Positions 15,223 through 24,304 of a stretch of DNA of 64,000 bases are shown here, piece by piece. The position numbers and the translations under genes are program-made. Position 1 is the first letter of the stretch, and every line of letters starts with the position of its first letter. The stretch comes from Mycolicibacterium sp. CBMA 234 (GTDB lineage Bacteria > Actinomycetota > Actinomycetes > Mycobacteriales > Mycobacteriaceae). The notes under the pieces were generated by a model. That model saw nothing but the letters and a program-made list of their open reading frames with translations. It had not been told where the DNA came from and did no database searches. The stretch is taken from positions 1-64,000 of the forward strand of contig NZ_MPKW01000021.1 of assembly GCF_009729415.1 (NCBI RefSeq). The letters run 5' to 3'.

Positions 15223-16578
15223 CTAGACCACCCCGAGCGCGGACATCGCGTCGGCAACCCGGATGAATCCGGCGATGTTGGCACCGGCGGCGTAGTTGCC
15301 GGGCTGGCCGTACTCGTCGGCGGTGCTCAGGCAGCGGTCGTGGATGCGCCCCATGATCTCGGCGAGCCGCTGCTCGGTCTCCTCGAACGTCCACGAGTCG
15401 CGGGAGGCATTCTGCTGCATCTCCAGTGCGCTGGTGGCCACCCCGCCGGCGTTGGCCGCCTTGCCGGGCGCGAACGCCACCTTCGCCTCGGCGAAGAGCT
15501 TCACCGCTTCCGGGGTGCACGGCATGTTGGCGCCTTCGGCGACGACCTGGCAGCCCGCCTTGATCAGGGCGACGGCGTCGTCGGCGTCCAGTTCGTTCTG
15601 GGTTGCGCAGGGCAGTGCGATGTCGCACGGCAGCTGCCAGACAGAGCTGTCTTCGACGAATTGTGCTGCGCCACCGCGCATCTCGACATAGTCGGAAATC
15701 CTGCCGCGGCGCACCTCCTTGAGCTCCTTGAGGAGGTCGAGGTCGATGCCCTTCTCGTCGACGATGTAACCGCTGGAATCCGAACATCCGATGACGGTGC
15801 CGCCCAGGGCGTGCACCTTCTCGATGGCGTAGATCGCGACGTTGCCCGAGCCGGACACCACCACCTGCTTGCCGTCGAACGACTGCCGCGAGTTGCGCAG
15901 AATCTGGTCGACGAAGAACACCGTGCCGTAACCGGTGGCTTCGGTGCGGACCTGCGAACCGCCCCAGGTCAGACCCTTGCCGGTGAGGACGCCGGATTCA
16001 TAGCGGTTGGTGATGCGCTTGTACTGGCCGAACATGTAGCCGATCTCGCGTCCGCCGACGCCGATGTCGCCCGCGGGTACGTCGGTGTATTCACCGATAT
16101 GCCGGTACAGCTCGGTCATGAACGACTGGCAGAACCGCATCACCTCGTTGCTGGAGCGGCCCTTGGGGTCGAAATCCGACCCGCCCTTGCCGCCGCCGAT
16201 GGGCAGACCAGTCAACGAGTTCTTGAAAATCTGTTCAAAGCCGAGGAATTTCACGATGCCCAGGTACACCGACGGGTGGAACCGCAGGCCGCCCTTGAAC
16301 GGGCCCAACGCCGAGTTGAACTCGACCCGGAAGCCGCGGTTGATCTGCTCGGTACCGGAGTCGTCGACCCACGGCACCCGGAAGATGATCTGCCGCTCCG
16401 GCTCGAACAGCCGCCGGATGATCGCGGTGTCGGAGTACTCAGGATGCTTGTCGACGACAGGGCCCAGGCTGGTCAGAACCTCGTAGACGGCTTGGTGGAA
16501 TTCAATCTCACCTGCGTTGCGACGGGTGACTTCGTCGAACACATCGTGCAACCGCTCATGTAAGCCGTCCAGTGCCAT
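15223..16578 (-). CDS. gdhA: NADP-type glutamate dehydrogenase
   Basis: The 451-residue hexameric-type GDH interconverts 2-oxoglutarate plus ammonium and glutamate. Motifs include the substrate-binding FKGGLRFHPSV, GLPIGGGKGGSDFDP with the catalytic-site lysines, PAGDIGVGGREIGYM, and a nucleotide-binding SGSGNVA loop. The size (about 450 residues) and sequence correspond to the small NADP-linked class rather than the large mycobacterial 180-kDa enzyme. AAGGAG lies about 12 nt before ATG 16578. It follows metG on the same strand with a 9-bp gap, so part of its transcription may be read-through. Confidence 0.94.
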   Translation of the reverse strand: MALDGLHERLHDVFDEVTRRNAGEIEFHQAVYEVLTSLGPVVDKHPEYSDTAIIRRLFEPERQIIFRVPWVDDSGTEQINRGFRVEFNSALGPFKGGLRFHPSVYLGIVKFLGFEQIFKNSLTGLPIGGGKGGSDFDPKGRSSNEVMRFCQSFMTELYRHIGEYTDVPAGDIGVGGREIGYMFGQYKRITNRYESGVLTGKGLTWGGSQVRTEATGYGTVFFVDQILRNSRQSFDGKQVVVSGSGNVAIYAIEKVHALGGTVIGCSDSSGYIVDEKGIDLDLLKELKEVRRGRISDYVEMRGGAAQFVEDSSVWQLPCDIALPCATQNELDADDAVALIKAGCQVVAEGANMPCTPEAVKLFAEAKVAFAPGKAANAGGVATSALEMQQNASRDSWTFEETEQRLAEIMGRIHDRCLSTADEYGQPGNYAAGANIAGFIRVADAMSALGVV

Positions 16579-16587
16579 GTCTTCTCG

Positions 16588-18141
16588 CTACTCCTTCGGT
16601 ACCGCCTGATGGCGGGGAAATACGCCTTCGGGTGTCGGCAGCGCCGTGCCCGGTACCAAGCGGGTACCGATGGAGCTGAAGTCGCGTGCTGAGGCGTCCT
16701 GCCCGAGCAGGTTCAGCAGCTTCTCACCCGACGTCGGCATCACCGGCTGCACGAGCAGCGCGGCAATCCTGACAATCTCCAGTGTGATGTATAGGAGAGT
16801 CCTGAATCTAACCTGGTCCTCTTCTGTGGGTGACTTACGCAGTACCCAGGGCTCCCCGGCCGAGAAATACCGGTTGGCGGCACCCAGCATCTGCCAGATG
16901 ACTTCGAGCGCCAGGTGCATCGCCGGCGCGTCGTAGTGGGCCCGCAGGGTGTCCAACAGGCCATCAGCGTGGGCCAGCAGCGTGAGGTCGGCGTCGGTGA
17001 ATTCGCCGGGTTCGGGGACGATGCCGTCGAGGTTCTTGTTCACCATCGACAGCGAGCGCTGTGCCAGGTTGCCGAGCTCGTTGGCCAGGTCGGCGTTGAT
17101 CCGGCCGATGATGGCTTCCTCGCTGTAGCTGCCGTCTTGGCCGAACGACACTTCACGCATGAAGAAGTAGCGCACCTGGTCCAGGCCGAAAGCGTCGATC
17201 AGGGCAATGGGATCCACCACATTGCCGACCGACTTGCTCATCTTCTCGCCCTTGACGTTGATGAAGCCGTGCGCGAAAACCCTTTCGGGGAGGGCGATTC
17301 CGGCCGACATCAAGAACGCCGGCCAGTACACCGCGTGGAATCGGATGATGTCCTTGCCGATCATGTGCACATTCGCCGGCCAGTACTTCTCGAACGCTTC
17401 CGCGGAGGTATCCGGAAAGCCAACGCCCGTCAGGTAATTGGTCAGCGCGTCCACCCACACGTACATGACGTGCTCGGGGTGTTCGGGTACCGGAACGCCC
17501 CAGTCGAACGTGGTGCGGGATATCGACAGGTCCTTGAGACCGCCCGAGACGAAGCTGACGATCTCGTTGCGCCGAACGTCGGGCCCGATGAACTCGGGGT
17601 GGGCCTCGTAATGCGCGAGCAGGCGGTCGGTGTAGGCCGACAGCCGGAAGAAGTAGGTCTGTTCCTCGGTCCACGTGACCGGGGTGCCGGTCTCGATGGC
17701 GAAGCGGCCGTCGCCGCGGACCTCGGTTTCGTCCTCGGCGAAGAAGCGCTCATCGCGGATGGAATACCAGCCGGCGTAGGTGCCGAGGTAGATATCTCCG
17801 GCCTCGTTCATTCGCCGCCAGATCTCTTTCGACGCCTCGTAGTGGTCGGCGTCGGAGGTCCGGATGAACCGGTCGAAGGAGATGTTGAGCTTCTCCTGCA
17901 GGGCCTGGAACACGTCGGAGTTGCGGTTCGCCAGCTCGGCTGCCGTGATGCCCTCGGCCGCGGCGGCCTCGGCCATCTTCTGGCCGTGCACGTCGGTGCC
18001 GGTCAGGTAGCGGACGTCGAAACCGTCCAGCCGCTTGAACCGGGCGATCGCGTCCGTGGCGATGTACTCGTAGGCGTGCCCGATGTGCGGTGCGCCGTTC
18101 GGGTACGCGATGGCGGTCGTGATGTAGAAAGGCTCGCTCAT
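16588..18141 (-). CDS. metG: Methionyl-tRNA synthetase
   Basis: Class I synthetase, 517 residues from ATG 18141, charging tRNA-Met. Residues near 20 carry the HIGH signature (PHIGHAYEYIATD) and KMSKS occurs as EKMSKSVGNV. The tryptophan-rich anticodon-binding helical domain follows, and no C-terminal tRNA-binding extension is present. ATG 18141 is preferred to ATG 18147 because AAGGTG lies 7 nt before it. Divergent from tatD with only 24 bp between start codons. Confidence 0.95.
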   Translation of the reverse strand: MSEPFYITTAIAYPNGAPHIGHAYEYIATDAIARFKRLDGFDVRYLTGTDVHGQKMAEAAAAEGITAAELANRNSDVFQALQEKLNISFDRFIRTSDADHYEASKEIWRRMNEAGDIYLGTYAGWYSIRDERFFAEDETEVRGDGRFAIETGTPVTWTEEQTYFFRLSAYTDRLLAHYEAHPEFIGPDVRRNEIVSFVSGGLKDLSISRTTFDWGVPVPEHPEHVMYVWVDALTNYLTGVGFPDTSAEAFEKYWPANVHMIGKDIIRFHAVYWPAFLMSAGIALPERVFAHGFINVKGEKMSKSVGNVVDPIALIDAFGLDQVRYFFMREVSFGQDGSYSEEAIIGRINADLANELGNLAQRSLSMVNKNLDGIVPEPGEFTDADLTLLAHADGLLDTLRAHYDAPAMHLALEVIWQMLGAANRYFSAGEPWVLRKSPTEEDQVRFRTLLYITLEIVRIAALLVQPVMPTSGEKLLNLLGQDASARDFSSIGTRLVPGTALPTPEGVFPRHQAVPKE

Positions 18142-18153
18142 TTGCATTCACCT

Positions 18154-18159
18154 TAAAGT
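18154..18159 (+). promoter_or_regulatory. Probable -10 box of tatD
   Basis: TAAAGT (TANNNT) lies 6 nt before GTG 18166 and has no Shine-Dalgarno. It overlaps the ribosome-binding region of the divergent metG. Confidence 0.45.
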
Positions 18160-18165
18160 GTCGCT

Positions 18166-18993
18166 GTGAGCGCTAAACGCGAGAAGCCGCCCGCCCCGGA
18201 ACCGCTGCCCGGGCTGGTCGATGCCCACACCCACCTCGACTCCTGCGGCGCGACCGACGCCGACAGCATCCGAGCGATCCTGGACCGGGCCGAAGCCGCC
18301 GGGGTTCAGAAGGTGGTGACCATCGCCGACGACCTCGAGGCCGCCGAGTGGGCGGTCGGCGCGGCCCATACCGACCCGCGCGTCTACGCCGCCGTTGCGC
18401 TGCACCCGACCCGCGCGGGCGCCCTCGATGACCACGCTCGACGCACCCTGGAAACTCTCGCCACAGACCCGCGGGTGGTGGCGATCGGGGAGACCGGCAT
18501 CGACATGTACTGGCCGGGGAAGCTCGACGGCTGCGCCGACGAGGCGACGCAACGGGAGGCTTTCGCCTGGCACATCGATCTGGCCAAGCGCACCGGTAAG
18601 CCGCTGATGATCCACAACCGGGACGGCGACGCCGAGGTGCTGGACGTGCTGCGGGCCGAGGGGGCCCCGGACGGCGTCATCTTCCACTGCTTTTCGTCGG
18701 ACGCCGAGATGGCGCGCACCTGTGCCGACCACGGCTGGCTGATGAGCTTGTCAGGCACCGTCAGCTTCCGGAATGCGCATGCCCTGCGCGAGGCCGCTGC
18801 GATCATTCCGCCGGACCTGCTTCTGGTCGAAACCGATGCGCCGTTTCTGACGCCGCACCCGTTCCGGGGCGCGCCAAATGAGTCGTATTGCCTGCCGTAT
18901 ACGGTCCGCGCGCTCGCTGAAATCAGAAATTCTTCAGCGGCCGAAATAGCCGCGTTGACCTCGGGAAATGCTTCGAAAATCTATGGAATGTAG
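18166..18993 (+). CDS. tatD: TatD-family metal-dependent deoxyribonuclease
   Basis: TIM-barrel amidohydrolase-type nuclease, 275 residues. The metal-binding HxH is in VDAHTHLDSC near the N-terminus. A later ETGID, a PLMIHNRD (His) segment, FHCFSS (His), and ETDAPFLTPHPFRG (catalytic Asp) complete the site. The family has 3'-5' DNase activity linked to DNA repair and turnover. The start is GTG. It is followed 72 bp later by rpfB, as in M. tuberculosis. Confidence 0.92.
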   Translation: MSAKREKPPAPEPLPGLVDAHTHLDSCGATDADSIRAILDRAEAAGVQKVVTIADDLEAAEWAVGAAHTDPRVYAAVALHPTRAGALDDHARRTLETLATDPRVVAIGETGIDMYWPGKLDGCADEATQREAFAWHIDLAKRTGKPLMIHNRDGDAEVLDVLRAEGAPDGVIFHCFSSDAEMARTCADHGWLMSLSGTVSFRNAHALREAAAIIPPDLLLVETDAPFLTPHPFRGAPNESYCLPYTVRALAEIRNSSAAEIAALTSGNASKIYGM

Positions 18994-19065
18994 CATTAGT
19001 CCAGGTTGCCGCCTCCCGGGGATGTTCGTTACCGTTCTGTGATCAACCCGGTCGAGGTGGCTTTT

Positions 19066-20256
19066 ATGTGGTCACCGCGGCCGCTGCTCGGGTCCAACTC
19101 GGGCCCGATTGACACGGGATTGACGACCTTGAACGTTGTAAACGCATTGCATGATGCGCGCTCGCCGATGCTGCGTGGCGTGACCGGAGTTTTTCTCGCC
19201 ACCTTGGCGGTCGCCGGCGGGTTCGCCGTCGCAGCGCACAAGACCGTCACCATCACCATCGACGGTGCACCGATGACGGTGCAGACCATGAAGACGCACA
19301 TCGGCGACGTCCTGGCGGAAAACGGGTTCACCGTCGGCGCCCGCGACGACCTGTTCCCGGCCGCCGACCAGTCGGTGCACGAGTCCGAGAACATCGTCCT
19401 GCGCCGCAGCCGGCCGCTGGAAATCTCGATGGACGGCCAGAACACCCATCAGGTGTGGACCACCGCAGCCACCGTGCAGGACGCCCTCAAGCAGTTGTCG
19501 CTGACCGACACCGCGCCCGTCGCGGCCGACCGCGCCACCCGCGTGCCGATCGGCGGCATGTCGCTGCCGGTGGTCACGGCCCGCAACGTCACCATCAACG
19601 ACGGCGGTGTGGTCCGCCAGGTGCACCTGGCCGCGGCGAACGTGGCCGGTCTGCTGGCCACCGCCGGGGTTCCGCTGGAGCAGCGCGACGCCGTCGTCCC
19701 GGTCGCGGCCACTCCGGTGACCGAGGGCATGGAAATCGACGTGACCCGCATCCGCCTGCAGCAGGTGACCACCGAGTCCCCGCTGCCTCCCGCCATGAAC
19801 CAGGTCCCGGACGCGGCGATGAACATGAGCCGCAAGATCGTCGACGATCCGGGCCAGCCCGGTACGCAGAACGTCACCTACGCCGTCGCCACCGTGAACG
19901 GTGTCGAGACCGGCCGGCTGCCCGTCTCCAACCAGGTGCTGACCCCGGCCCGCGACGGCGTCATCCGGATCGGTGCCAAGCCCGGCACCGAGGTGCCTGC
20001 GGTGGCCCAACCGGCCACCTGGGATGCCCTGTCGCACTGCGAGGCAGGCGGCAACTGGGCGATCAATACCGGCAACGGTTTTTACGGCGGAGTGCAATTT
20101 GATCAGAACACCTGGGAGCGGCAGGGCGGTCTGCGTTATGCTTCGAGAGCTGATCTGGCGACACGTGAAGAGCAGATCGCGATTGCTGAAGTGACGCGAG
20201 CCCGTCAAGGTTGGGGTGCCTGGCCTGTCTGCAGCGGGAGAATTGGGGCACGATGA
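19066..20256 (+). CDS. rpfB: Resuscitation-promoting factor B
   Basis: Secreted peptidoglycan-cleaving growth factor. From ATG 19066 the protein is 396 residues: signal/anchor helix (about 36-56), three DUF348 repeats (TVTITIDG..., about 60-230), a G5 domain (about 230-310), and a C-terminal transglycosylase-like RPF domain beginning WDALSHCEAGGNW, whose Glu is the catalytic residue. GAGGTGG lies 5 nt before this ATG; ATG 19168 is a shorter alternative. Where M. tuberculosis RpfB, as I remember it, has a lipobox-like Cys before KTV, this protein has His, so it may not be lipidated. In M. tuberculosis the rpfB leader contains an RNA switch; whether one exists here is unknown. Confidence 0.93.
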   Translation: MWSPRPLLGSNSGPIDTGLTTLNVVNALHDARSPMLRGVTGVFLATLAVAGGFAVAAHKTVTITIDGAPMTVQTMKTHIGDVLAENGFTVGARDDLFPAADQSVHESENIVLRRSRPLEISMDGQNTHQVWTTAATVQDALKQLSLTDTAPVAADRATRVPIGGMSLPVVTARNVTINDGGVVRQVHLAAANVAGLLATAGVPLEQRDAVVPVAATPVTEGMEIDVTRIRLQQVTTESPLPPAMNQVPDAAMNMSRKIVDDPGQPGTQNVTYAVATVNGVETGRLPVSNQVLTPARDGVIRIGAKPGTEVPAVAQPATWDALSHCEAGGNWAINTGNGFYGGVQFDQNTWERQGGLRYASRADLATREEQIAIAEVTRARQGWGAWPVCSGRIGAR

Positions 20257-21185
20257 CGATCCGGCTACTCGGTCGAACCGAAATCCGGCATCTGGCTAAA
20301 GAGCTTGATTTCCGACCGCGGAAAGCTTTCGGACAAAACTTCGTGCATGACGCCAACACCGTGCGTCGCATCGTGTCGGCCTCCGGTGTCAACCGGCAGT
20401 CCCACGTGCTCGAGGTCGGCCCGGGTCTGGGCTCCCTGACGCTGGCGCTGCTGGACCGCGGTGCCAAGGTGACGGCCGTCGAGATCGACCCCGTGCTGGC
20501 CCGTCAGCTGCCGACCACCGTCGCCGAGCATTCGCACAGCGAGATCGGCCGGTTGACCGTGCTGAACCGCGACGTGCTGGATTTGATGCCGTCCGACCTG
20601 GACGAGCAGCCGACCGCGCTGGTCGCCAACCTGCCCTACAACGTCGCGGTGCCGGCCATCCTGCACCTGCTGTCGGAATTCCCGACCATCCGCACCGTCA
20701 TGGTGATGGTCCAGGCCGAGGTCGCCGAGCGGCTGGCTGCCGATCCGGGCACCAAGGACTACGGGGTGCCCAGCGCCAAGGTCCGGTTCTTCGGCAACGT
20801 CCGCCGTTACGGCATGGTGTCGCCGACGGTGTTCTGGCCCATTCCGCGCGTCTACTCGGGCCTGGTCCGCATCGACCGGCACGAGACGACGCCGTGGCCG
20901 ACCGACGACAGCTTCCGCTCGCAGGTGTTCGGTCTGATCGACATCGCCTTCGCGCAGCGGCGCAAGACCTCGCGTAATGCCTTCGCCGAATGGGCGGGTT
21001 CGGGCAATGCCTCGGCCGAGCGTCTGCTGGCTGCCAGCATCGATCCCGCGCGGCGCGGCGAGACTCTGGCCATTGCCGACTTCGTGCGGCTGCTGCAGCG
21101 TTCCGGGGACCTGGATCGCGAACAGCAGGCTGATCCGTCAGCCGGAGCGTCGGAGTCTGACCAGCAGGTCGACGTCAGCCACTAA
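20253..21185 (+). CDS. ksgA: 16S rRNA dimethyladenosine transferase
   Basis: RsmA/KsgA dimethylates A1518 and A1519 of 16S rRNA. From ATG 20253 it is 310 residues with FGQNFVHD, the SAM-binding VLEVGPGLGSLT and the catalytic NLPYNVAVP (NxPY) motif. The ATG overlaps the rpfB stop (ATGA), so expression is coupled to the cell-wall enzyme. The frame extends upstream, but FRPRKAFGQ is near the usual N-terminus. The acidic, Ser/Gln-rich last 20 residues are a non-conserved tail. Confidence 0.95.
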   Translation: MTIRLLGRTEIRHLAKELDFRPRKAFGQNFVHDANTVRRIVSASGVNRQSHVLEVGPGLGSLTLALLDRGAKVTAVEIDPVLARQLPTTVAEHSHSEIGRLTVLNRDVLDLMPSDLDEQPTALVANLPYNVAVPAILHLLSEFPTIRTVMVMVQAEVAERLAADPGTKDYGVPSAKVRFFGNVRRYGMVSPTVFWPIPRVYSGLVRIDRHETTPWPTDDSFRSQVFGLIDIAFAQRRKTSRNAFAEWAGSGNASAERLLAASIDPARRGETLAIADFVRLLQRSGDLDREQQADPSAGASESDQQVDVSH

Positions 21186-21239
21186 GCCTGTTGGGCCGGC
21201 TATCTCACCACTTGGTGTTGTGAGTGTGAGTAAGGGCGT

Positions 21240-21245
21240 TACTGT
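21240..21245 (+). promoter_or_regulatory. Possible internal -10 box for ispE
   Basis: TACTGT lies 6 nt before GTG 21252 in the 66-bp ksgA-ispE gap, with no Shine-Dalgarno near the GTG. It suggests that ispE has a leaderless promoter besides read-through from rpfB-ksgA. Confidence 0.4.
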
Positions 21246-21251
21246 CGTGGC

Positions 21252-22220
21252 GTGTCTGCGTCGGATGGAAACACCGCCTCTGAGTGGGTGACCGTTGGTT
21301 CGGTGACCGTCCGCGTGCCGGGCAAGGTGAACCTCTACCTCGGGGTCGGAGACTGCCGCGACGACGGCTACCACGAGCTGACGACGGTCTTCCATGCCGT
21401 TTCCCTCTTCGACGAGGTGACGGTCCGCAACGCCGATCTGCTGTCGGTCGAGATGTTCGGCGACGGCACCGAGGGCTTGCCGACCGACCATCGCAATCTG
21501 GCCTGGCGCGCCGCGGAAATGATGGCTGAGCACGTCGGCCGCGCCCCTGACGTCGCCATCTCGATCGATAAATCCATTCCGGTGGCCGGCGGCATGGCCG
21601 GCGGCAGCGCCGACGCGGCCGCGGTGCTGGTCGCGATGAACAACCTGTGGGAACTCGGCGTGCCGCGACGGGACCTGCACACGCTGGCCGCGCGGCTCGG
21701 CAGCGACGTCCCGTTCGCGCTGCACGGCGGCACCGCACTAGGCACCGGCCGCGGCGAGCATCTGGCGACGGTCCTGGCGCGCAACACCTTTCACTGGGTG
21801 CTGGCCTTCGCCGAGGGCGGGTTGTCGACCCCGAAAGTCTTCGCCGAGCTGGACAGCTTGCGGGCCGACGCCCGGCATGGCGGCCCGCCCGCGCTGGACG
21901 ATCCTGAGCCGCTGCTGGCGGCCCTGGCGTCGGGCGACCCGCGGGAGTTGGCGCCGCTGCTGGGCAATGACCTGCAGGCGGCAGCCGTCAGTCTGGACAG
22001 CGGTTTGCGGCGCACCTTGCGGGCTGGTGTCGACGCCGGGGCGCTGGCGGGCATCGTGTCTGGTTCCGGGCCGACGTGCGCGTTTCTGTGCACGTCCGTC
22101 GAGGACGCCGTCGAGGTCGGTACCCAACTTTCCGGGGCCGGCGTGTGCCGCACGGTACGCGTGGCCAGCGGCCCGGTGCAGGGCGCCAGGGTGGTTCCGG
22201 CCCCGAGTACACAGTCCTGA
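21252..22220 (+). CDS. ispE: 4-diphosphocytidyl-2-C-methyl-D-erythritol kinase
   Basis: GHMP kinase of the MEP isoprenoid pathway, 322 residues. It phosphorylates CDP-methylerythritol at the 2-OH. Signatures: VPGKVNLYLGVG at the N-terminus, the ATP loop IPVAGGMAGGSADAAAVL, and the C-terminal IVSGSGPTCAFLC. It starts at GTG 21252. Third gene of the rpfB-ksgA-ispE cluster, which ties cell-wall remodelling, ribosome maturation and polyprenyl precursor supply together. Confidence 0.94.
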   Translation: MSASDGNTASEWVTVGSVTVRVPGKVNLYLGVGDCRDDGYHELTTVFHAVSLFDEVTVRNADLLSVEMFGDGTEGLPTDHRNLAWRAAEMMAEHVGRAPDVAISIDKSIPVAGGMAGGSADAAAVLVAMNNLWELGVPRRDLHTLAARLGSDVPFALHGGTALGTGRGEHLATVLARNTFHWVLAFAEGGLSTPKVFAELDSLRADARHGGPPALDDPEPLLAALASGDPRELAPLLGNDLQAAAVSLDSGLRRTLRAGVDAGALAGIVSGSGPTCAFLCTSVEDAVEVGTQLSGAGVCRTVRVASGPVQGARVVPAPSTQS

Positions 22221-22265
22221 CGAAGTGTGAGCCAGCACTCAATTCGGCCGAGAGTTTGTTAGCTA

Positions 22266-22386
22266 CTTAAGAGTCTCTTAAGATGATCGATGGTGTATGC
22301 CAGCGGCCAGGCGTGGAACGCAATGGTTTCTCTCACCGGCGGTGTCGGTGGGCGATTGAGGCTTGCCAGAGCAGCGGCGCTCTGGC
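22266..22386. promoter_or_regulatory. Palindrome and hairpin in the 290-bp ispE-ligase gap
   Basis: The gap 22221-22510 has no convincing gene. It holds a perfect AT-rich palindrome CTTAAGA-gtc-TCTTAAG (22266-22282), an operator-like site, and a perfect 8-bp hairpin GCCAGAGC/GCTCTGGC with a 6-nt loop (22365-22372 and 22379-22386). A TATAAC hexamer near 22410 and TATGGA near 22469 are weak -10 candidates. The palindrome stands out in GC-rich DNA and may bind a regulator of the downstream ligase. Confidence 0.4.
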
Positions 22387-22510
22387 GAGCGGAGCCATCG
22401 ATTCGAGATATAACCGCGGCCGAATTGTGCGTGCGCGCCTCTTCGAGTGCGCCTATCACCAGACGGACTATGGAACGACGGGCAGTGGCGCCTGACTTCA
22501 GGAGGTTGTC

Positions 22511-24148
22511 GTGAGCCGATTTACCGACAAGATGTACTACAACGCTCGGACGTCAAACCGGGGCATGGTCACCGGCGAGCCCCACGAGCCGGTGCGGCAC
22601 ACCTGGGGTGAGGTTCACGAGCGGGCCCGGCGCGTCGCCGGTGGGCTGGCAGCAGCGGGCATCGGCCCCGGCGACAAGATCGGCGTGCTGGCCGGTTTCC
22701 CGGTGGAGATCGCCCCGACAGTGCAGGGAATCTGGATGCGCGGCGGCAGCCTGACCATGCTGCACCAGCCGACGCCCCGAACCGACCTGGTGGTCTGGGC
22801 TGAAGACACCATGAACGTCATCGGCATGATCGAGGCCAAGGCCGTCATCGTCGCCGAGCCGTTTCTGGTCGCCATCCCCGTGCTGGAGGAGAAGGGCCTG
22901 CAGGTCCTCACGGTCGGCGACCTCCTGGAAGCCGAGCCCATCGACCCGGTCGAGACCGGCGAAGACGATCTCGCGCTGATGCAGCTGACGTCCGGGTCCA
23001 CGGGATCTCCCAAGGCCGTCCAGATCACGCACCGCAACATCCACTCCAACGCCGAGGCCATGTTCATCGGCGCCGAGTACGACGTCCAAACGGACGTCAT
23101 GGTCAGCTGGCTGCCGTGTTTCCACGACATGGGCATGGTCGGCTTCCTGACCATCCCGATGTACTTCGGTGCCGAGCTGGTCAAGGTCACGCCCATGGAC
23201 TTCCTGCGCGACACCCTGCTGTGGGCCAAGCTCATCGACAAGTACAAGGGCACCATGACGGCGGCCCCGAACTTCGCCTACGCGCTGCTGGCCAAGCGTC
23301 TGCGCCGTCAGGCCAAGGAAGGCGACTTCGACCTGTCGACGCTGCGGTTCGCGCTGTCCGGCGCTGAGCCCGTCGAGCCGGGTGACGTCGAAGACCTGAT
23401 CGACGCCGGCAAGCCGTTCGGCCTGGCGGCCTCGGCGATCCTGCCGGCCTACGGCATGGCCGAAACCTGCCTTGCCGTGTCGTTCTCGCCGTGCAACGCC
23501 GGCCTGGTCGTCGACGAGGTCGACGCCGACCTGCTGGCCGCCCTGCGCCGCGCCGTGCCCGCGTCCAAGGGCAACACCCGCCGGTTGGCCTCCCTCGGCC
23601 CGCTGCTGCACGACCTCGAGGCCCGCGTCGTCGACGAGGACGGCAACGTCCTGCCCGAGCGTGGCGTCGGCGTCATCCAGCTGCGTGGCGAGTCGGTGAC
23701 CCCCGGCTACATCACCATGGCCGGCTTCCTGCCGACCCAGGACGAAAACGGTTGGTACGACACCGGTGACCTCGGGTACATCACCGAAGAGCAGAACGTC
23801 GTCGTGTGTGGCCGCGTGAAGGACGTCATCATCATGGCGGGCCGCAACATCTACCCGACGGACATCGAGCGGGCGGCGGGCCGCGTCGCCGGTGTGCGTC
23901 CGGGCTGCGCCGTCGCGGTGCGCCTCGACGCCGGCCATTCGCGTGAAACCTTCGCTGTCGCAGTCGAATCCAACGCCTGGCAGGACCCGGCTGAGGTCCG
24001 CCGGATCGAGCACCAGGTGGCGCACGAGGTCGTGACCGAGGTCGACGTCCGCCCGCGCAACGTCGTCGTGCTGGGACCGGGCACCATCCCGAAGACCCCG
24101 TCCGGCAAGCTCCGTCGCGCCAACTCGGTCGAGTTGGTCACGGGCTAG
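22511..24148 (+). CDS. pks16: Fatty-acyl-AMP ligase / acyl-CoA synthetase-like protein (Pks16 type)
   Basis: Adenylate-forming enzyme of 545 residues. Motifs: the P-loop-like LTSGSTGSPKAVQITHRN (near residue 160), YGMAETCLAVSF, the ATP-binding YDTGDLGYI and the C-terminal lysine in PKTPSGKLRR. Overall sequence is the fatty-acyl-AMP ligase subclass, which passes acyl-adenylates to polyketide synthases. Its place after ispE matches Rv1013, historically named pks16 although it is not a polyketide synthase. AGGAGG lies 6 nt before GTG 22511. No PKS is nearby, so the acceptor is unknown. Confidence 0.88.
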   Translation: MSRFTDKMYYNARTSNRGMVTGEPHEPVRHTWGEVHERARRVAGGLAAAGIGPGDKIGVLAGFPVEIAPTVQGIWMRGGSLTMLHQPTPRTDLVVWAEDTMNVIGMIEAKAVIVAEPFLVAIPVLEEKGLQVLTVGDLLEAEPIDPVETGEDDLALMQLTSGSTGSPKAVQITHRNIHSNAEAMFIGAEYDVQTDVMVSWLPCFHDMGMVGFLTIPMYFGAELVKVTPMDFLRDTLLWAKLIDKYKGTMTAAPNFAYALLAKRLRRQAKEGDFDLSTLRFALSGAEPVEPGDVEDLIDAGKPFGLAASAILPAYGMAETCLAVSFSPCNAGLVVDEVDADLLAALRRAVPASKGNTRRLASLGPLLHDLEARVVDEDGNVLPERGVGVIQLRGESVTPGYITMAGFLPTQDENGWYDTGDLGYITEEQNVVVCGRVKDVIIMAGRNIYPTDIERAAGRVAGVRPGCAVAVRLDAGHSRETFAVAVESNAWQDPAEVRRIEHQVAHEVVTEVDVRPRNVVVLGPGTIPKTPSGKLRRANSVELVTG

Positions 24149-24155
24149 ATTTTTT

Positions 24156-24219
24156 CCGCGACTAGACGCGAAAACCCCCGATTTCTTCGGAAGTTGGGGG
24201 TTTTTGCGTCTGCTCGTGC
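24156..24219. repeat. Palindromic terminator-like element, GAGCAGACG family
   Basis: The left arm 24156-24179 (CCGCGACTAGACGCG then AAAACCCCC) pairs with 24196-24219 (GGGGGTTTTTGCG then TCTGCTCGTGCG), with a 16-nt loop. The outer parts match the arms at the rsmI/pabB locus, but the inner core is CCCCC instead of CTGTC. A T-run precedes it, so it is probably also the terminator of the ligase gene. Confidence 0.65.
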
Positions 24220-24304
24220 GTGTGGAATCTCCCGTTACGCTGAGCGCAAGCTGTGAGCGCCGGGTAGTCTCGCTGAAATTGTTGACGAGAGGACCGGCAT
24301 TTTC

